A DNA stretch of 64,000 nucleotides, taken from NCBI RefSeq assembly GCF_004331485.1, contig NZ_SJKD01000005.1:372001-436000 (forward strand), given 5' to 3'. The position numbers and the translations under genes were made by a program. The notes beneath the pieces were generated by a model, which saw only the letters and a list, made by a program, of their open reading frames with translations, was not told the DNA's origin and ran no database searches. How positions within the stretch are numbered: the first letter of the stretch is position 1; each line of letters begins with the position of its first letter. The DNA is from Kribbella capetownensis (GTDB taxonomy: Bacteria; Actinomycetota; Actinomycetes; Propionibacteriales; Kribbellaceae). This document shows, piece after piece, positions 26,497-34,628 of this stretch.

Positions 26497-27258
26497 GTAG
26501 CCGGCGGCGGGGCCGGTCTGGGTGAGCACCAGGCGGGCTCCGCCGTTGCCGTCGCGCAACGCCCACGTGACCACACCCTGCGACCAGGCGTAGGCGAGGC
26601 ACTCCGCCTCGGCGACCTCGGTCGCCGCGCCGGGATCAATGCCCTTGGCAACGAACCCGGCAGGCGGCGGACTACCGACGGCCGCAGACTCGGCTCCGGT
26701 GAGCAACGCCCACGCCACTTCCTTCGGCCGCACCAACTGCCGCTCGAACCGCACTCCCCCATCGTCCAGCACGACCCCCTGGTCGAGCCCGTACGCCTTG
26801 ACGAAGTGCTCGTGCAGTACGGCGTAGTCGCGCTCCGGCACCGTGTCGCCGAGCACCCGCTCGAGTGCGTCGAAGCACAGCGTCCAGCCACCGGAGAAGC
26901 TCGCGGATCCCGGCCGGTCGTCGTACGTCGCGGTGAGGTGCAAGGTGCACCCGTCGCCCGCCGCGACCAGCTCCCAGCGGAGTACCTCGACGCCCCAGGT
27001 GTACTCGATCAGGTGCGGTGGTTCGTAGGCGCGGATCACGCCGCCGTTCTCGAGGTCGACGGGCGCACCCGGATCCTCCTCGAACGTGAACGTGACCGCA
27101 CCGTCGAGTCGCAGGTCCAGCTCGACCGCGGCGGGGAACCACCCGGCCAGCTGCCCAGGCTCGGTGATCGCTCGCCAGACCTTCTCCACCGGATGCCGTA
27201 GTGCCCGCTGCATCCGCAGTACCGTCCGGCCGTTCTCCGTGCTCAAGGTCTCGGTCAT
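26443..27258 (-). CDS. SRPBCC/AHSA1-like protein, apparent tandem domain
   Basis: A 271-residue protein. Residues 10-150 form an AHSA1/START-like domain (RALRHPVEKVWRAITEPGQL, GWFPAAVELDLR, GGWTLCFDALERVL). The second half repeats the theme weakly (VRFERQLVRPKEVAWALL, TGPAAGYLDAWRDVIENLA). The family binds hydrophobic ligands or Hsp90-like partners; no function is assignable. The 3' end overlaps the UvrA-like gene by 54 bp. Translation may be leaderless (see the promoter entry). Confidence 0.82.
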   Translation of the reverse strand: MTETLSTENGRTVLRMQRALRHPVEKVWRAITEPGQLAGWFPAAVELDLRLDGAVTFTFEEDPGAPVDLENGGVIRAYEPPHLIEYTWGVEVLRWELVAAGDGCTLHLTATYDDRPGSASFSGGWTLCFDALERVLGDTVPERDYAVLHEHFVKAYGLDQGVVLDDGGVRFERQLVRPKEVAWALLTGAESAAVGSPPPAGFVAKGIDPGAATEVAEAECLAYAWSQGVVTWALRDGNGGARLVLTQTGPAAGYLDAWRDVIENLAAELVR

Positions 27259-27265
27259 GATCCCA

Positions 27266-27294
27266 TATATACCCGATCAGGCATATACGATCAA
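27266..27294 (-). promoter_or_regulatory. sigma-70-like promoter giving a probable leaderless mRNA
   Basis: On the reverse strand, TTGATC (27289-27294), a 17-base spacer and TATATA (27266-27271) sit 7 bases from the ATG at 27258. No ribosome-binding site precedes that ATG, so the transcript probably begins at or next to the start codon. The -35 overlaps the stop codon of the upstream glycosylase gene. Confidence 0.6.
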
Positions 27295-28319
27295 CCGGCG
27301 AACCGGGCCACATCCGCGAGTTCGTCGGCGAGGTCGACCTGCGGTCCGAAGAGCTCGTACGAACGGTCAGCATGTCGCCAGGTGCCGATCACACGCCCGG
27401 CCCGCACCACCGCGGGACGAAGCATTCCGCCGCCCGGATAGACCTTCCGCTGGTGCTCGTCGGCCAACGCCTGCCGCCGATCCTGATACCCGAGCAGATA
27501 CGCGTCGAACTCCCCCAGCAGGCGCGCTGCCTGGCTCCCCGGCAGATCCTCGACCGCGACCAGCACATCCCCCTCGATCTCGAACGACTCGGTCGCCACG
27601 GCCTCCACCGCGGCCCGCGCGGTCGGCACGGGCAGCCCCGACCAGGTCGCGAGGTCCCGAGCCGTCGCAGGCCCGTACGCCGTCAGGTATCGCCGAGCCA
27701 AGTCCTCGACATCGCCTTCCAGCACGAGCGGCTTCCCCAGCCAGTCGCGCACCGCTACCCAGGTCTCGTCCCTGTCATGTCCGGGCCCGTAACACAGCCG
27801 CCCGAGCAGCCCGGTGTGCCGGATGAGCGCATACACCGCCTGCCCCCGCGGTTCCTTGATCAGTCCGGCCTTCACGAGTACGTCGGCCAACTCGGCGCGA
27901 CCAGTCGGTCCGTGGGTGAGCAGATGCTCCTCGAGGCGGTCGGCCGCTTCGGCCCGGACCGCCTCGGTCAGGCCGAGTTCGCCGTACCGGCGCTCGGTGT
28001 CCTTGATCTGCTTCGGACCGAGCAGCCCGAGCAGCGGGCCGGCGTCCTCGACCGCGACGAGTTGCAGCGTCCCGCGCATGAACCAGCCGCGGACGACGGA
28101 GCGGTCGACCTCCTGCGCCTCCGACACGTCGGCGAGGGTCGTCGCGGTAGATCGTGCACGTACGGCGTACGCCGCTCCGCGCCAGGCCTGGGCCTGAAGC
28201 CCCCCGGTCCGGCGCACGACTTCTGCTACACCGCGGGGACCGGCATCGGTTACATGGCGATGGAGGCAGTTGGCTTGGGCTCGCGCGGCCAGAAGCCAGT
28301 CGACAGACCTGTGCGGCAC
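27291..28319 (-). CDS. winged-helix DNA glycosylase-like protein (HTH_42/AlkZ family)
   Basis: A 342-residue protein of the tandem winged-helix family. The N-terminal WLLAARAQANCLHR is followed by GGLQAQAWRGAAYAVRAR. Q42-A-Q44 matches the catalytic Q-x-Q of AlkZ/AlkX DNA glycosylases, which remove bulky or crosslinked bases. Other conserved parts are RGTLQLV and GEFDAYLLGYQDR. The only usable start is the GTG at 28319; an in-frame stop lies five codons upstream. That start lies inside the hairpin that follows the SGNH gene. Its neighbourhood to a UvrA-like ATPase suggests DNA-damage protection. Confidence 0.82.
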   Translation of the reverse strand: MPHRSVDWLLAARAQANCLHRHVTDAGPRGVAEVVRRTGGLQAQAWRGAAYAVRARSTATTLADVSEAQEVDRSVVRGWFMRGTLQLVAVEDAGPLLGLLGPKQIKDTERRYGELGLTEAVRAEAADRLEEHLLTHGPTGRAELADVLVKAGLIKEPRGQAVYALIRHTGLLGRLCYGPGHDRDETWVAVRDWLGKPLVLEGDVEDLARRYLTAYGPATARDLATWSGLPVPTARAAVEAVATESFEIEGDVLVAVEDLPGSQAARLLGEFDAYLLGYQDRRQALADEHQRKVYPGGGMLRPAVVRAGRVIGTWRHADRSYELFGPQVDLADELADVARFAG

Positions 28320-28352
28320 CCCTGCATCAGATCACGAGCAGAGGTGCCGCAC
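28311..28352 (-). terminator. hairpin after the SGNH hydrolase, overlapping the next start codon
   Basis: GTGCGGCACC (28311-28320) pairs perfectly with GGTGCCGCAC (28343-28352); inside, CTGC and GCAG extend the stem after one mismatch. It starts 13 bp after the SGNH stop and covers the GTG start of the glycosylase gene at 28319. It may attenuate read-through and limit translation of the next gene. Confidence 0.6.
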
Positions 28353-28364
28353 ACAGTGGCCTGG

Positions 28365-29153
28365 TCAGTCCAGAGCAGGCTGGACCAGGTTGGCGTAGTT
28401 CGCCTGGCCGGTGACGTTCGGGTGGTACGACTCGGTGACCGGGTTGGACAGGCCGTTGATCCACTCCGGGCTGCCGCAGACGGAGTGGCCGATGAACAAC
28501 TGGGTCGGGTTGACGAACGCGAACCCGGCCGCGCTCGCCGAGGCGGCGATCTTCGAGTTGAGCAGGTCGGCGGTTGCGTTCAGCCGGGTCATCTCGTCCG
28601 GGCTGAAGAACGTGCCGGCGTTGCAGTCGGTGCCGTTGAAGATCCGCGGGTAGCCGACCACCACGACCCGGGCGGACGCCGCCCGGCTCCTGATCGACGA
28701 GTAGAGAGTGTTCAGCCGGCCGGGCAGCGTGTTGTTGATGATCGACTGCGCGTTGGCGACCGCACCGGTGCAGTCGCCGAGCCAGGACGGCTTCGCGCAC
28801 TCGGTGATCACCGACGAGAACCCGGCGTCGTTCCCGCCGACCTGCACGGAGACGATGTTGGTCGAGCTCGTCACCGACGGCAGCTGGTTCGCGGTGACGT
28901 CGGCGACCCGGGCCCCCGAGCAGGCCACGAAGGTCAGGCTGGCCCCGATCCGGCCGGCGTCGATGTAGGCGTACGCCTTGGTCGAGCGCTGGCAGGAACC
29001 GCTGCCGGAGATGTAGGTGCGGGTGCCGACGCCCGAGGCGTAGGAGTCACCCAGCGCGACGTAGTTCGGTGCGGCCGCGTGGGCGACCCCGGGACTGAGG
29101 AGCATCGCGGCGCCGAGGGCCGCGGCGGTGAGCAAACTGGCGATGGACTTCAT
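28365..29153 (-). CDS. secreted SGNH/GDSL hydrolase
   Basis: A 262-residue exported esterase/lipase. A Sec signal peptide spans residues 1-27 (ending AHA). Block I is ALGDSYASG (Ser37), block III VQVGGNDAGF and block V SYHPNVTG with the catalytic His. Cysteine pairs (CQR, ACSGA, CAKP/GDC, DCN, VCG) fit the disulfide-rich Streptomyces lipase-like SGNH enzymes. Likely single gene with a terminator hairpin downstream. Confidence 0.92.
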   Translation of the reverse strand: MKSIASLLTAAALGAAMLLSPGVAHAAAPNYVALGDSYASGVGTRTYISGSGSCQRSTKAYAYIDAGRIGASLTFVACSGARVADVTANQLPSVTSSTNIVSVQVGGNDAGFSSVITECAKPSWLGDCTGAVANAQSIINNTLPGRLNTLYSSIRSRAASARVVVVGYPRIFNGTDCNAGTFFSPDEMTRLNATADLLNSKIAASASAAGFAFVNPTQLFIGHSVCGSPEWINGLSNPVTESYHPNVTGQANYANLVQPALD

Positions 29154-29291
29154 GGGGCGGACCGCCTTTGCATGTGCGAGGGGTGGCGACAGAAGTACTC
29201 ATCGTCACCTTCACTGACTCGCGAGTAACACACAAGGGTCTGGTAAGAAATTCACCGCCAGTTGCCGATCCCGGTAGGCCGAGGTCTCCGG

Positions 29292-30338
29292 TCAGTCGTT
29301 CCACGACGACAGGCCGGGGCCGAGTGGCAGTGGATAACAGCCGTCCACCAACTCCACCCGGCCGTCCGCGGGCAGCAGTCCACTCTCCACGTAGATCGTG
29401 TTCGGCAACGCGGCCAGGACGTGGATGTGTGCACCTCCTCCGTGCGAGGCGTACGGGACACCGAAGCCGGCTGCCATCAGTCCGATCTCCAGGCAGTCGG
29501 TGAGCCCACCGGCACGCCTCAGGTCGGGCTGCACAACGCCGACTCCCCCGCGGGCGATCAGATCCCGGAACGCCGCCTGCCCGTACCGGTTCTCACCGGT
29601 CGCGATCGGGATGTCCAGCTTCTCGGCCAGCCGGACATGGGCATCGGTGTCACCGGCCGGCAGTGGTTCCTCGAACCACCGGCAGTCCAGTTCCTCGTAC
29701 ACCCGGCCCCGCCGCAGCGCCTCGGAGTACCCGAACGCCTGGTTGGCATCCACCATCAGCGGCGCATCCGGCCCGATCACCGCCCGGACGGCCTTGATCC
29801 GTTGGACGTCCTCGCTGAGCGGACCGCCGCCGACCTTCATCTTCACGCCACGGAAGCCCTGCTCCATCGCCTTGGCCGACACGGTCTCCAGGCCCGTGAC
29901 GTCCAGCTCGAGCCAGCCCACCATCGCGTACGTCGGGATCGCCGTCCGCTGCGCACCGAGCAGCTTCCAGACCGGCACGTCCAGCGACTTGCCGAGCAGA
30001 TCCCACAACGCCAGATCGATCGCCGAGATCCCGTACGACGAGAGTCCGGCGGTCCCCTGGTAGTCGGTGAGCGTCTGCAGCTTCTGCCGGATCCCGCGAA
30101 TCAGCGCCGGATCCTCGCCGACGATCGCGGGCGCCAGTTGCTCGGTGACGATCGAGGCCAGCACCGCCGGCGAGCTCGCCACTCGGCCGAAGTACGTGTC
30201 GCTGACCCCGCTGATGCCTTCGTCGGTGTCGATCCGCACCCGGGTACGCCCGTTGCGGTCGAGCAACTGGATCGCGTCACGAACGGGATGCGCCTTGGCC
30301 TCCGACAGCACCTCGACGCTGATCTCGGTGATCTTCAT
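29292..30338 (-). CDS. mandelate racemase/muconate lactonizing enzyme family protein (operon C, second)
   Basis: A 348-residue enolase-superfamily enzyme of the mandelate-racemase subgroup. Lys pair K166-M-K168; metal ligands D197 (MVDANQ), E223 (FEEPLP) and E249 (TGEN); and the Asp-His dyad D272 (QPD) and H299 (SHGGG). This is the layout of sugar-acid dehydratases and racemases. ATG at 30338 has AAGGGG upstream; a GTG at 30344 overlapping the binding-protein stop is the alternative. Last gene of operon C. Confidence 0.87.
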   Translation of the reverse strand: MKITEISVEVLSEAKAHPVRDAIQLLDRNGRTRVRIDTDEGISGVSDTYFGRVASSPAVLASIVTEQLAPAIVGEDPALIRGIRQKLQTLTDYQGTAGLSSYGISAIDLALWDLLGKSLDVPVWKLLGAQRTAIPTYAMVGWLELDVTGLETVSAKAMEQGFRGVKMKVGGGPLSEDVQRIKAVRAVIGPDAPLMVDANQAFGYSEALRRGRVYEELDCRWFEEPLPAGDTDAHVRLAEKLDIPIATGENRYGQAAFRDLIARGGVGVVQPDLRRAGGLTDCLEIGLMAAGFGVPYASHGGGAHIHVLAALPNTIYVESGLLPADGRVELVDGCYPLPLGPGLSSWND

Positions 30339-30340
30339 CC

Positions 30341-31657
30341 TCACCCCTTGCCAGCGAGCACGTCTTCGACCTTCTGCTTGACACTACCCAGCGCCGCGGC
30401 GGCGGACTGCTTACCGCTCCAGACGTCGTCCAGGACCGGCCGGTAGATGGTCCGGGCGCGTTCGATGTAGCGGCTGAAGTTCTCGTTCACCGCGTTGTCC
30501 AGTGCCTGGGTGACCAGGGCGAGGTTGGCCGGGCCCTTGTCGTCCGGCACGAACAGCGCCGACGAGCTCTTCGCGACCGGCATGAAGCCGCGCGACTCGG
30601 CGAGCAGCTTCGACGCGTCCGCGCCGGCGCAGTACTTGAGGAAGTCCCAGGCCGCGTCGGGGTCCTTGGAGTCCTTCGGGATCGCCAGCACGGTCATCGT
30701 GTTCACGGTCTTGCGGGCGGCCTTCATCGGCGGCGGGAAGATGTCCCACTTCACCTTGGCATTGCTGCGCAGGTACGGGATGCCGCTGGTCAGCGACAGC
30801 AACATCGCGACCTTGCCCGTGCCCAGCTGGGCGAGCGCCCAGTTCGGCGTCTGGCGGCCGGCCGTGACGGTGGCGAAGTCCGGGTGAACCTTGTGGACCA
30901 GGGCGAGGTCGGCGACCCACTGGACCGCCTCGGCACCCTGCGGTTCCGCCAGTGTGAAGCGGGTGGCGTCCTTGGAGTAGATGCCGTCGCCACCGTTGTT
31001 GACCGGCCACACCGTCTCGAGCGAGGTGTCGGGGAAGACCAGTGCGCCGTACCGCTCGCCGTTCGGCTTGGTCAGCTTCTTCGCGGCGTCGAGGAAGTCG
31101 TCCCAGGTCCAGCCGCTGGCGGCCCAGTCCTTCGGCGGCAGCTCGACGCCGGCCTCGGCGAACGCGTCGGTGTTGCAGTAGATGACGCCCGGGTTCGTCA
31201 TGATCGGCCAGGCCGCGTGCGCGCCATCTTCCTGCTTGGGGAAGTTGAAGGCGACCGGGAAGTAGTCCTCGGCCTTGATCCCGTCCTTGTCCAGGTACGG
31301 CTTCAGGTCGAGCAGGGAGCCCTCCGCGTAGTACCCCTTGACGTAGTCGTCGTTGATCCGGATCGCCGTCGGGGCCGCTCCGGACGACAGCACGGTGCGC
31401 AGCTTGGTGTCGTAGTCGTCGCCCGGTACCGACTGGATGTCGAGTGTCTTGCCGGCCTGCTTGGCCCAGTTCTCGGCGACCGTGTAGAGCGGGGTGCCGC
31501 TGTTGGTGTCCCAGGTCAGCCAGGAGGCGTTGCCACCGCCGCCTCCCGCGCCGCCGTTGCCGCTGCAGGCTGCCAGCGGCGCACCGACCGCGATCGCCCC
31601 GGTCGTGAGGCCTAGGGCTTTGAGCACCGACCTTCGAGAATACAGTCCTGCGGTCAT
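30341..31657 (-). CDS. sugar ABC transporter substrate-binding lipoprotein (operon C)
   Basis: A 438-residue binding protein. The N-terminus MTAGLYSRRSVLKALGLTTG carries a twin-arginine motif, followed by lipobox LAAC with Cys31 and a Gly-rich linker. ATG at 31657 is chosen because the signal sequence begins there. It follows the first enolase-superfamily gene by 82 bp and overlaps the next gene region at its stop. Confidence 0.9.
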   Translation of the reverse strand: MTAGLYSRRSVLKALGLTTGAIAVGAPLAACSGNGGAGGGGGNASWLTWDTNSGTPLYTVAENWAKQAGKTLDIQSVPGDDYDTKLRTVLSSGAAPTAIRINDDYVKGYYAEGSLLDLKPYLDKDGIKAEDYFPVAFNFPKQEDGAHAAWPIMTNPGVIYCNTDAFAEAGVELPPKDWAASGWTWDDFLDAAKKLTKPNGERYGALVFPDTSLETVWPVNNGGDGIYSKDATRFTLAEPQGAEAVQWVADLALVHKVHPDFATVTAGRQTPNWALAQLGTGKVAMLLSLTSGIPYLRSNAKVKWDIFPPPMKAARKTVNTMTVLAIPKDSKDPDAAWDFLKYCAGADASKLLAESRGFMPVAKSSSALFVPDDKGPANLALVTQALDNAVNENFSRYIERARTIYRPVLDDVWSGKQSAAAALGSVKQKVEDVLAGKG

Positions 31658-31739
31658 GGTCGTTCCTGTTCTGTCAGGGGTGACGCCACGCGGCACGCGT
31701 GACGGGTGTTGCAGTGCTCGGATGGGGCGGAGGTTGGTC

Positions 31740-32822
31740 TCAGTTGGTGCGCAGCTTCGCGATCGCGTCCTCGTTCAGCTCGACACCCAGCCCGGGCAGT
31801 TCCCAGGGCGTGATCTCCCCGTTCACCGGGACGAGCGGGTTCTGCCAGATCGGCACGTCGTCGAGGATCGGGTTGTGCTCGATGTTGTACTCCTGCGGGT
31901 ACACGCAGGCCGGCGTACTGACCCAGAGGTGGGCGTGTGCCGACGTACCGACCGTCTGCTGGGTGTTGTGCACGGTGATCGGCTTGGTGTAGGTGTCGGC
32001 GAGTACCGCGATCTTCTTGAACTCCGTGATCCCGCCGCACTTGATGACATCCGGCTGCAGGATGTCGACCCGGCCCTCCGTGATCAGATCGCGGAACTGC
32101 CAGATCGTGTATTCCTGCTCCCCCACCGCGATCGGGATGTCGACCGCGTCGGCCAGTCGCCCGTACGCCGCGTAGTCGTGCGCCGCGAGCGGTTCCTCGA
32201 AGTGCCAGACGCCGAGATCCTCCAGCGCGTGCGCCAGCTTGATCGCGGTGTGCTCGTAGTACGCGTTGTTGACGTCGACCAGGATCGGGAAGTCGTCCCC
32301 GACCAGTTCACGGACCGCGGTCACGGTCGCGATGGTCTGGTCGAAGCCGTCGTCGTGCATCCACGGCGTCGACGAGTGGATCTTGTAGCCGTAGAAGCCC
32401 TTCTCCTGGAAGGACTTCGCCCGCTCGGCCTCCTCCTGCGGCGTCATCCCGCGGGCCATCGAGCTGGCGTAGACCTTCATGCTCTGGCGGTACTTCCCGC
32501 CGAGCAGCTTGTAGACGGGCAGCCCGGCGGCCTTGCCGAGCAGGTCCCACAGTGCGATGTCGATGCCCGCGATGGCGTTCAGCTGGGCGCCGCCGGGGCC
32601 GAGCTTGTACGGCTTCGTGTACAGCCGGCGCCACAACCGCTCGATGTCGGTGGCCTCCTCACCGACCAGCAGCGGAGCGAGCGCGTGTTCCACCACGCTG
32701 TGCGAGACGTGGGCGTTCATCGGGCTGACCTCGCCGACGCCTACCAGCCCCTCGTCGGTGTGCACCTTCACGAGGTGGAGTTTGTCGAGCAGGATGATCG
32801 ATTCGATCCGGGTGATCCGCAT
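31740..32822 (-). CDS. mandelate racemase/muconate lactonizing enzyme family protein (operon C, first)
   Basis: A 360-residue enolase-superfamily enzyme with an unusual catalytic set. The Lys motif is K147-I-H149 (YGYKIHSSTPW) rather than K-x-K. Metal ligands are D183 (LVDVNNAYY), E209 (HFEEPL) and E235 (VGEQEY); D258 (QPDVIKCGG) and H285 (TVHNTQQ) form the dyad. This suggests acid-sugar dehydration with His in place of one Lys. ATG at 32822 lies 2 bp after the permease stop. It shares an operon with a second, more standard paralogue. Confidence 0.86.
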   Translation of the reverse strand: MRITRIESIILLDKLHLVKVHTDEGLVGVGEVSPMNAHVSHSVVEHALAPLLVGEEATDIERLWRRLYTKPYKLGPGGAQLNAIAGIDIALWDLLGKAAGLPVYKLLGGKYRQSMKVYASSMARGMTPQEEAERAKSFQEKGFYGYKIHSSTPWMHDDGFDQTIATVTAVRELVGDDFPILVDVNNAYYEHTAIKLAHALEDLGVWHFEEPLAAHDYAAYGRLADAVDIPIAVGEQEYTIWQFRDLITEGRVDILQPDVIKCGGITEFKKIAVLADTYTKPITVHNTQQTVGTSAHAHLWVSTPACVYPQEYNIEHNPILDDVPIWQNPLVPVNGEITPWELPGLGVELNEDAIAKLRTN

Positions 32823-32824
32823 GG

Positions 32825-33682
32825 CTATCCTTTCAGGCCGGACATCGTGATGCCCTGGACGAAGTACTTCTGGGCCAGCAGGAAGAGCAGCAACGGCGGC
32901 AGGATCGTCAGCGTCGCCGCCGCCATCATCAGATTGGTCTGGGTGAAGTACTCGCCCTTGAACAGGGCGAGCGCGATCGGCATCGTCTGCAGCCGCGTCG
33001 AGTTGAGGAAGATCAACGGCCCGAACAGGTCGTTCCACGAGCCCATGAAGGTCAGTGCGCCGACCGCGGCCAGCGCGGGCTTCACCTGCGGCAGCATGAT
33101 CCGCCAGAAGGTGCCGAAGGTGGACGCGCCGTCGAGCTTGGCCGCCTCCTCCAGTTCCATCGGTACACCGCGGAACGCCTGCCGGAGCAGGAAGGTGCCG
33201 AAGACCGGCGTCAGCACGTTCGGGATCCAGAGCGGGTAGTGGGTGTCGATCCAGCCCATCTCGCGGAACAGCATGTACTGCGGGACGAGGTACACCATGC
33301 TCGGGATCATTGCCGTCGACAACAACAACGCGAAGGCCAGGTTCTTGAACGCGAAGTTCAGCCGGGCGAAGCCGTAGCCGGCCAGCGAGGCGAACAGCAG
33401 CAGGAACCCGACGTTCAGCGCCGCGAGCTTGCAGCTGTTCAGGAAGAACGGCAACAGCCCGTCGCCGGCCTGGGAGTAGTTGCCCCACTGGAACGTCGAC
33501 GGGATGAACGTCGGCGGCGACTGCAGTACTTCGTTCTCCGGCTTGAGGGACGCACTCACCATCCACAGCATCGGCATCGCGAACACGACGGCGAAGAAGA
33601 TCAGGACGAAGAGGACGACGACCCGGCGCGGCAGGTGCCGTGGTGGTTTGTTGACCGGGATTCGCAGGGCTTCAGTTGTCAT
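32825..33682 (-). CDS. carbohydrate ABC transporter permease, MalG-type (operon C)
   Basis: A 285-residue six-helix permease. The coupling loop is LEEAAKLDGASTFGTFWRIM and the C-terminus is FVQGITMSGLKG, standard for MalG-type subunits. Its ATG lies within the last 11 bases of the preceding permease gene, implying coupled translation. Confidence 0.9.
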   Translation of the reverse strand: MTTEALRIPVNKPPRHLPRRVVVLFVLIFFAVVFAMPMLWMVSASLKPENEVLQSPPTFIPSTFQWGNYSQAGDGLLPFFLNSCKLAALNVGFLLLFASLAGYGFARLNFAFKNLAFALLLSTAMIPSMVYLVPQYMLFREMGWIDTHYPLWIPNVLTPVFGTFLLRQAFRGVPMELEEAAKLDGASTFGTFWRIMLPQVKPALAAVGALTFMGSWNDLFGPLIFLNSTRLQTMPIALALFKGEYFTQTNLMMAAATLTILPPLLLFLLAQKYFVQGITMSGLKG

Positions 33683-34625
33683 AGTGCACCCACCGCTTCT
33701 CCATCTTCCACTGGATCGCGGTGACGACGCCGACGATGACGAACAGCACCCAGCCCATCGCCGAGGCGTAGCCCAATCGGCCGTGGCCGAAGGCGGTCTC
33801 GTAGATGTGGAAGATGAACACCGAGGTGGCGTTGTTCGGTCCGCCGGACGTCATCACGTAGATGATCCCGAACACCTGGAACGACGTGATGAACTGCGTG
33901 ATCGTGAGAAAGAACAGACTCGGTGTCAGCAGCGGTACGACGACCGCCCAGAACCGGCGCCACGCCGACGCACCATCCACCGTGGCCGCTTCGATCAGCG
34001 AGCTGTCGATGCTCTGCAGCCCGGCCAGCAGGATCACCATCGGGTAGCCGACGCCCTGCCAGATGGCGACGATGATCACGGCGATCAGCGCCGTCTTGGT
34101 GTCGGACAGCCAGGCCGGTCCGTCGATTCCGATCGTCTTCAGCGTCGAGTTGAACAGCCCGTTGTCCGGGTTGTAGAGCCAGAACCAGACGAAGCCGATC
34201 GCGACCACGTTGGTCACCGCGGGCGAGTAGTACAGGGTCCGGAAGATGCCGATGCCCTTGACCTTCTGGTTGCACAGAACGGCCAGCCCGAGTCCGATAC
34301 CGATGGTCAGGATGACCACGACCAGAGTGAAGATCACCGTGTTGCGCAGCGACGGGTAGAACGTGTCGTCGACGGTGAACAGCTCGCGGTAGTTGCCCAG
34401 GCCAAGGAACTTCGGCGAGTTGAGTCCGGTCCAGTTGGTCAGCGAGACCACCAGGGACGCCGCGACCGGCGCCAGCTGGAAGAACAGCACGCCGAAGATC
34501 ACCGGGCCGACGAACAGCCAGCCGGCCAGGTTCTGCCGTTTCGGTTTCGCCTTCACCCGCTTACGGGCCGGCGGTCCGCCGTCGACGTCGGGCGGTGTCA
34601 GGGTCGGAAGGACGGCGTTGGCCAT
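33672..34625 (-). CDS. carbohydrate ABC transporter permease, MalF-type (operon C)
   Basis: A 317-residue permease with a basic N-terminal tail (RKRVKAKPKRQNLAGWLF), six helices and the coupling loop LIEAATVDGASAWRRFWAVV. It begins 3 bp after the aldehyde dehydrogenase stop, so enzyme and transporter genes are co-transcribed. Confidence 0.9.
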   Translation of the reverse strand: MANAVLPTLTPPDVDGGPPARKRVKAKPKRQNLAGWLFVGPVIFGVLFFQLAPVAASLVVSLTNWTGLNSPKFLGLGNYRELFTVDDTFYPSLRNTVIFTLVVVILTIGIGLGLAVLCNQKVKGIGIFRTLYYSPAVTNVVAIGFVWFWLYNPDNGLFNSTLKTIGIDGPAWLSDTKTALIAVIIVAIWQGVGYPMVILLAGLQSIDSSLIEAATVDGASAWRRFWAVVVPLLTPSLFFLTITQFITSFQVFGIIYVMTSGGPNNATSVFIFHIYETAFGHGRLGYASAMGWVLFVIVGVVTAIQWKMEKRWVHYDN

Positions 34626-34628
34626 CGG

